Positions 51,401 through 57,400 of a stretch of 64,000 bases of DNA are shown in pieces. How positions within the stretch are numbered: the stretch's first letter is position 1; each line of letters opens with the position of its first letter. The stretch comes from Heliocidaris erythrogramma (taxonomy: Eukaryota; Echinodermata; Echinoidea; Camarodonta; Echinometridae). The position numbers were made by a program, and so were the translations under genes. The stretch spans positions 46,169,813 through 46,233,812 of the forward strand of contig CM046855.1 of NCBI GenBank assembly GCA_025617745.1, written 5' to 3'. The notes beneath the pieces were generated by a model. The model saw only the letters and a list, made by a program, of their open reading frames with translations, was not told where the DNA came from and did not search any database.

Positions 51401-54400
51401 TTTCTATATTTCATTTGAGTCTTATGTTTATCACTGCTTATCTATCTATGTGTATTGTCAGGATTTCCTGTCCAAACTAACACTTTTTAAAGATGAAAAT
51501 GCATCATTGAGCACTTCAATTTCGTCCTATAGTCTGACAGGAATCAATAATCATCCAAATGCCAGATGTCAAAAATAGTTTAATAATTAAAATGTCATTC
51601 AACAAGTTCAATGGTCAATCAACTTCAGCATATGTCCATTCATTTTCGTCATATTTCATTCGAATTCGTCCGACCTGGCAATCCGCTGCAAAATTTTATC
51701 ATCAAATCCATCCTTGGGAAGTCTATTTCAAGATATTGTAATTCAAATTTGTCATATAGACAATACCTTACAACGAACGGGTGACGATTTTAAATAACTC
51801 TTTGAACTCTTTCAGTCTTTGACAAAATCGATAGCAAAATAAAAAATTAATTCCGAAAAGGAATGGCCAAAGATGTATATTGACTAGGCTGTGCAATGTT
51901 GTGCAGTTGCAGGACAAAAGCAAATAAAATTGACTGGAAACCCTATTAGCTCTAAATATTTTCCACATTCTTTCCGCTCTCCCCTTTCACGTGACCCCTT
52001 GTGCACCCCTCCCCTATCTAAGCCAGTTGGTATGGAAATGATTTACAAATTTTAACCTAACATCACTATTCTGATGTCACTTTGGATTTTTGTTTTGCCT
52101 TATGATTCGTTTTTGTTGTTCAAGCAAATTTCTTGGGGGGGGGGGGAGATATTCCAACCCTCTAAACCCCCCCCAGCCTTCTAGGCCTGCCATGGACTTA
52201 TACAAATAATTCTATGAATGACGCTTTGAAAAAAATTATTGCAACATGGTATAACATACAAAATTTGAAAATGAATGGTGAAAGAGGACATTGATTAATT
52301 ATACAATTGCCAGATTAGGAAGATACGGGACAAAATCGAAATGGAATGTATTAAAATAGACAGAAAGATCGATATTTTCCCTTTCCATCATCTCTCCCCT
52401 TGCTTCTTCTTCTTTTTTTTTTCAAGCGGACCTCTGCTTGCCAACAGGGGGGGTTTGTTCAAACCCCCTGAACCCCCCCCTAGTTACGGGCCTGGATTTT
52501 TTTTACAATATTTCAGAAAATATAAAGTATATTTTTCATTATGCATGCTGATTAATTGCATTAATACCATCTCTTTTGTTCAAAAATTTCTCAACATGAA
52601 CAAGTTCTCTTGTGTTAGAAAATAATTAGTTGATTTATCATTCATGAAGGAATTGAATCTTGTTAGACTACATTTTACTGCATATTTATATCAGTCATTT
52701 TCTGTTGAAGACTTTATCCTGGTTTTAAGAAATCGACTATTCTTTTATGCAAATCATTTATGTATGAATTCATAAATTTACAAAAGAAGATTTGGTTAAC
52801 TTCTATTACAGTTTCATTCTTAAAAAGGCATAAATATGATTTCAAAACAAAAATGTGTATGTGAAAAAGATGAATCTGATTCATTCTTTGAGACTTGTTA
52901 TATAATTTGCATGTAACTTCTTTCTATAAATCAAACTATTATTTCTCTGATATAAAAGCATGTTGATAACACCTATAATAGGTTGGGTTTCTAAACACAT
53001 TCTTGGATGCCGAATACCATTCATTTTTCCCCCTTTGGTACAATATTTTACATCTTTCTTGCATGATAACAAAGTTACTGAGTTTTGCCATTGAATGAAT
53101 TACTTTAGACAATGAGCTTTATTTTGATGTGTTTACGTCAGGGCAAATATAATTTGTTTTTTTATTCAATTTGTTTTTCTGCAACTCGTTTAGAGCTCCA
53201 AGGTGGTGGATTTAGCCTGGAGTCTTGCAAGAGTATGGTTGCTCTCACCGATGTATCCTTTCTTAACCCATGGTTTGCTGGAACCGAGTGGTCCCTATGT
53301 TCAGCGTATAGGAATGAGAGAATTTGCTATTTGGCGGGTTAAGTTCAGTCTTTGAGAAGAAGGATGTAGGAAAGGTTTCAGATGGGGTCAAAAGTCTTCT
53401 GAACACCTCGTGTGAAATGGAACCCCAACTTGGCTTCCAAGCACAGGGGTTTTTATGTTAACCTTTATTTTCATCATATTCCATAACTGTTCACCCATAT
53501 AGGTTATGGATGAATATATGTGGATAAATGTCATATGTCTCACGGGACCCTCTGCACAGAATCGCCGAAAAGCGACTTTTGAGTAGACTGGTTGATGCCC
53601 CTGTACACCCACAGAATTAAGGGTTGTTTTTAATGTTGTTCTTTATCTTCTTCATACTCCTTTAATATACTGTTAACCCATGAAATATCTGGTAAGTTCA
53701 TTTCGTATACAGTAGCTGTACAAAAATTATTTTCTGAGGTGATTTGTCCACTTTAAGGTACTATCTGTATATTATACAGAAAATATTCATTGGTTTGGGT
53801 GATTCTAACATGTACCTCTACCCTTCAAATTGAGTAGGCAAGCCTTTCATCCACTCTTGTGGACTTTCTCAAGCCAAGTGATTCCGTATATTATTGTATC
53901 GTATGTACCGGTATATATTTCCTGAGCGTTTTCATACAGGAAGATCGTTCTGGCAAACTTGGATTTGAAGAGTTCAGGGAGCTGTGGCAGAGTATCAGTG
54001 CATGGAAGGTCTGTATTAAGCCTAGGACAGTACCACATTCATTTTTATTTTATAAATCATGACCAGACTTCAATATTCAGGCTCTTTGCCTTTATACTCT
54101 ACAAAAATATGTAGTAAATATTCTTGGTATTACTTTTGTATGCAAATGTATTTAATGATTAGTATTTGTATGCATTATCATATTTTTGGTCTCCATTTCT
54201 TCTCCCCGTAATCAGTTCTTTGCTCTTTTAATACTCTCTCCTTCTTTCTCTCTCTCTCTTTCTCTGTTTCTCCATCTTTGTCTTTTCCCCTCCATCTTTC
54301 TCTTTTTCCTTCCTCTCTATCTCTGCTTGCATACACTCCTCTTCTTTTCCTCTCTTCCTCTTCTCTCTCTTTTCCCCTCTCCCTCTCTCTCTTCCCCTCT

Positions 54401-57400
54401 CCCTCTCTCTCTTCTCTCTACCTCTCTCTCTTTCCCCTCAACCTCTCTCTCTTTTCCCCTCTACCTCTCTCTTTGCACTAACCTTTGCTCTCTGTTCCTC
54501 GCTTTCTCTCTTCCTTTCCTCTTACGCTTCTTGGCAAGAATATTTTTTTTAATGCCAGATTTATGCACGATACATGTACCGGTATATGTCGTATAACTTG
54601 TTTAATCGTTTAATTTTCGAACAATTTCTTCTGTTGATTATTTATGTATCCTATATGTCTTACTTTTGTAAAAACTGAATGAATGAATGAATGAATGAAT
54701 TGTCTCATGGGAAACATTAGATATTGGTGATCCAACGTTTGCTTCGGCGACAATTGCTTCAGGCTTTATTTCGTCAAAAGTATAGGGATAAGGTTACGGA
54801 TGCAATTGGGTTTAAGGCTTGGTTTATGGTCACGGTACGGATAAGGTACAGTGCTGGGTCTACATTTAAAGTTGGGCATTTGTAAGTAGGAAACTGATCA
54901 CAGGTAAATTGTCGCAGGAACAAGTGTACAACCTAGACATTTTTTAGCATGACAATATATGGATAATTGCAAATTTATTCGAAAAGGACATGAGACCACA
55001 TTTTTTTAAAAATTGAATTAATGGAAAATTGGCCTGTTTAGCACAGGGTTAGCCATTTCCTTGGATGAATGATATTGTATGGTAAAAAAGCCAAATCTTT
55101 TTATTTCAAAGAACAGTTTGAATATTCATAATTCATAATTCATATGTCATAATTACTTTTGTATGATACAGATATGTCATAAGTTGATAATGCACAGCCT
55201 TCAAACCAATAACTATACAAAAAGAGTCGGGATACAAATAGGGCATCTTCTTTCATTCCAGCTAAACTCAACATATTTTTAACTTTGAAGTGATTATAGG
55301 AATTTTTGTGGACAGACTTGATGTACAGTATACATTCAAATACTATCATAAGAAATATTTTATTCTAATCATAATGCATCTATATATAAATGAAATTTAT
55401 ATGGTAGCTTTCAGAGTTTGGCAATTTGGCAATTTCATTTCTTATAGTGCAGTAAATTTTTCAGATGTTCTTAAAAAGAAATGGTGATATTACATGTTCT
55501 ATAAGTGGCCAAAGGTGAATATTATATTTTTTTTTATCTCTGCAGTCTGTTTTCAAGAAGTATGACGCAGATAACTCAGGCACATTCAATGCCTACGAGA
55601 TGAAGAGTGCTCTTCGTTCACTTGGTAAGAAACTTTTTTTTTTTTTTCACAATGGAAACTTGAGAATGTGGATAAAATGAGTGAATATCTTGTTATCAAT
55701 AGGATATTTGAAATCATTATTTTTATGAAGAGTTTTGAGCAGACAAGTAAGATTGGCATAGGAAACTATCTCATGGTTTGCAAAAAAAGTACTCGCATGA
55801 CAATGGATTGCTCTTGGCTTTTGCAAAATGCATGGTTAAGGGCAAGATACTTTGTATTTTCCTCTGTTTTTAATTTGCAAGACAGTATAAAACACAAGGG
55901 TGTATAGGTGAAAATTGAGGTACTAGGATTCATACAGTCGGTAATGATAATATTGAATGGCTATTTCTTTTGTGGGACACAAGGACGATTAGTCGGCACG
56001 ACTCGTGAAATATGCTCGTAAGCTTTTGCAATATACCCTTTTATTCCACTCCAGGCCTTTTGATATTATATAGGTAGTTTATACATACAAAATGAGAATA
56101 TGTGTTCGTGCAGAAAGGAGTCAAAGGATAACATTGAATTTAATCCTTCCAGTGCTGCCGGCAGTTTATTCTGCCTAAATTCTGTTATTGCACGAACTAT
56201 ATTTTGACCAAGAGATATCATTTCTGGCTATTTGAGTTAAACCAACTGGTATCCTTCAGTAACTGTGTAAAATGCTGTCTGTCCTTGATATCTATGCATT
56301 ATTTGTTTTCTTCCTCCATCGCAGGATTCAAACTGAGCAACGATACATTCAGCGCCCTGGTACTGCGCTATGCAGACAAGAAGGGCGCTATCACATTTGA
56401 CAGCTTCATTGCTGCTTCCATCAAGCTCAAGTTCATGTTCAGTAAGTAGAGGCTTTGCTATTACTCTCTTTTTTCTCTAGGAATAGCTTTGATCAACGAC
56501 ATACTAAATTATTATAGTTGCCAACCATTTCGAGGAATCATTGCTATTTTTTGGCCTCCAAACTCTTGTTATGAACCCTAGGTTTCTGTCCTTTTCTGAA
56601 AACTCATGTGTAAAGTCATACAAAATACACCATATTCCTATTTTTGCTGTGAAATGTTTCCTCATTTATGCTGTAGAATGTTGGTAGGTACTTTTAAGTA
56701 AATCCTGATGGTAAGAGCCATTTAGGCCAAACATTTTTTCAATTTTCCATGTTGTTAATCTTCTAGTCCTGCAAGTTAGCCTCTCGCATCTGGCCCTCAT
56801 ACAATGGGATTAGGGTTAAATGCAGTCCTTGAAAGATCTATGAAAACTCTAGGGAATGCAAATGGGGATGCAATATCAATTTTCGTTATTGTTGATACCT
56901 TTTTGAAATGGAACTTATGCTTTAACTCTTACTGTGCCAAGGGGTTTAGCTCTCTTCAAAATTTTACAAAATTGTGATCAATGCTTACTTTTCATATGTC
57001 TGCACTTCATTAACCATCTATCAGTTCACAAAATATTGTGTACAAAACTTGTAGGAAATTTATTACAATTTCTTATGAAAACAAACATTGCTTTACCCAA
57101 CTTTATGCATAATAATTATTGAAAATTACATTTGAGTCTCTTTTTCGTCCATTAATATTTTGGTTTCTCATTTGTTTACTATTGTTTCTCGTTGAAATAA
57201 GGTAATATCTTTTTAAAGATGTGCCATTTTCTCTGGTAGCATATAATTATAATCATATATTCAGAATGCTTGATTTATGCTCAAAATTTTGGTATACATT
57301 GACCACCATATACCTTTCTTGTGGTCGAGCAATTGGTGAATGAAAATGACATTTTTATCTGTCTTACATACGTGACATCGGCACTGAAAGAGTTAAGCAA

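Larger units (their letters stand above)
46252..53193. other. Calpain intron M-N (6.9 kb)
   Basis: Contains (AATCY)n at 46531-46678, a 95-bp duplication at 48620-48790, poly-G repeats 50184-51110 and the inverted partner near 52425-52496. 46690-48600, 48900-50180 and 51120-52400 show no gene; short open frames there have no support. Confidence 0.8.

Noticed and set aside
54186..54596. 136-codon Ser/Leu/Phe-rich frame
   Set aside because: Pure product of the CT-rich low-complexity tract.
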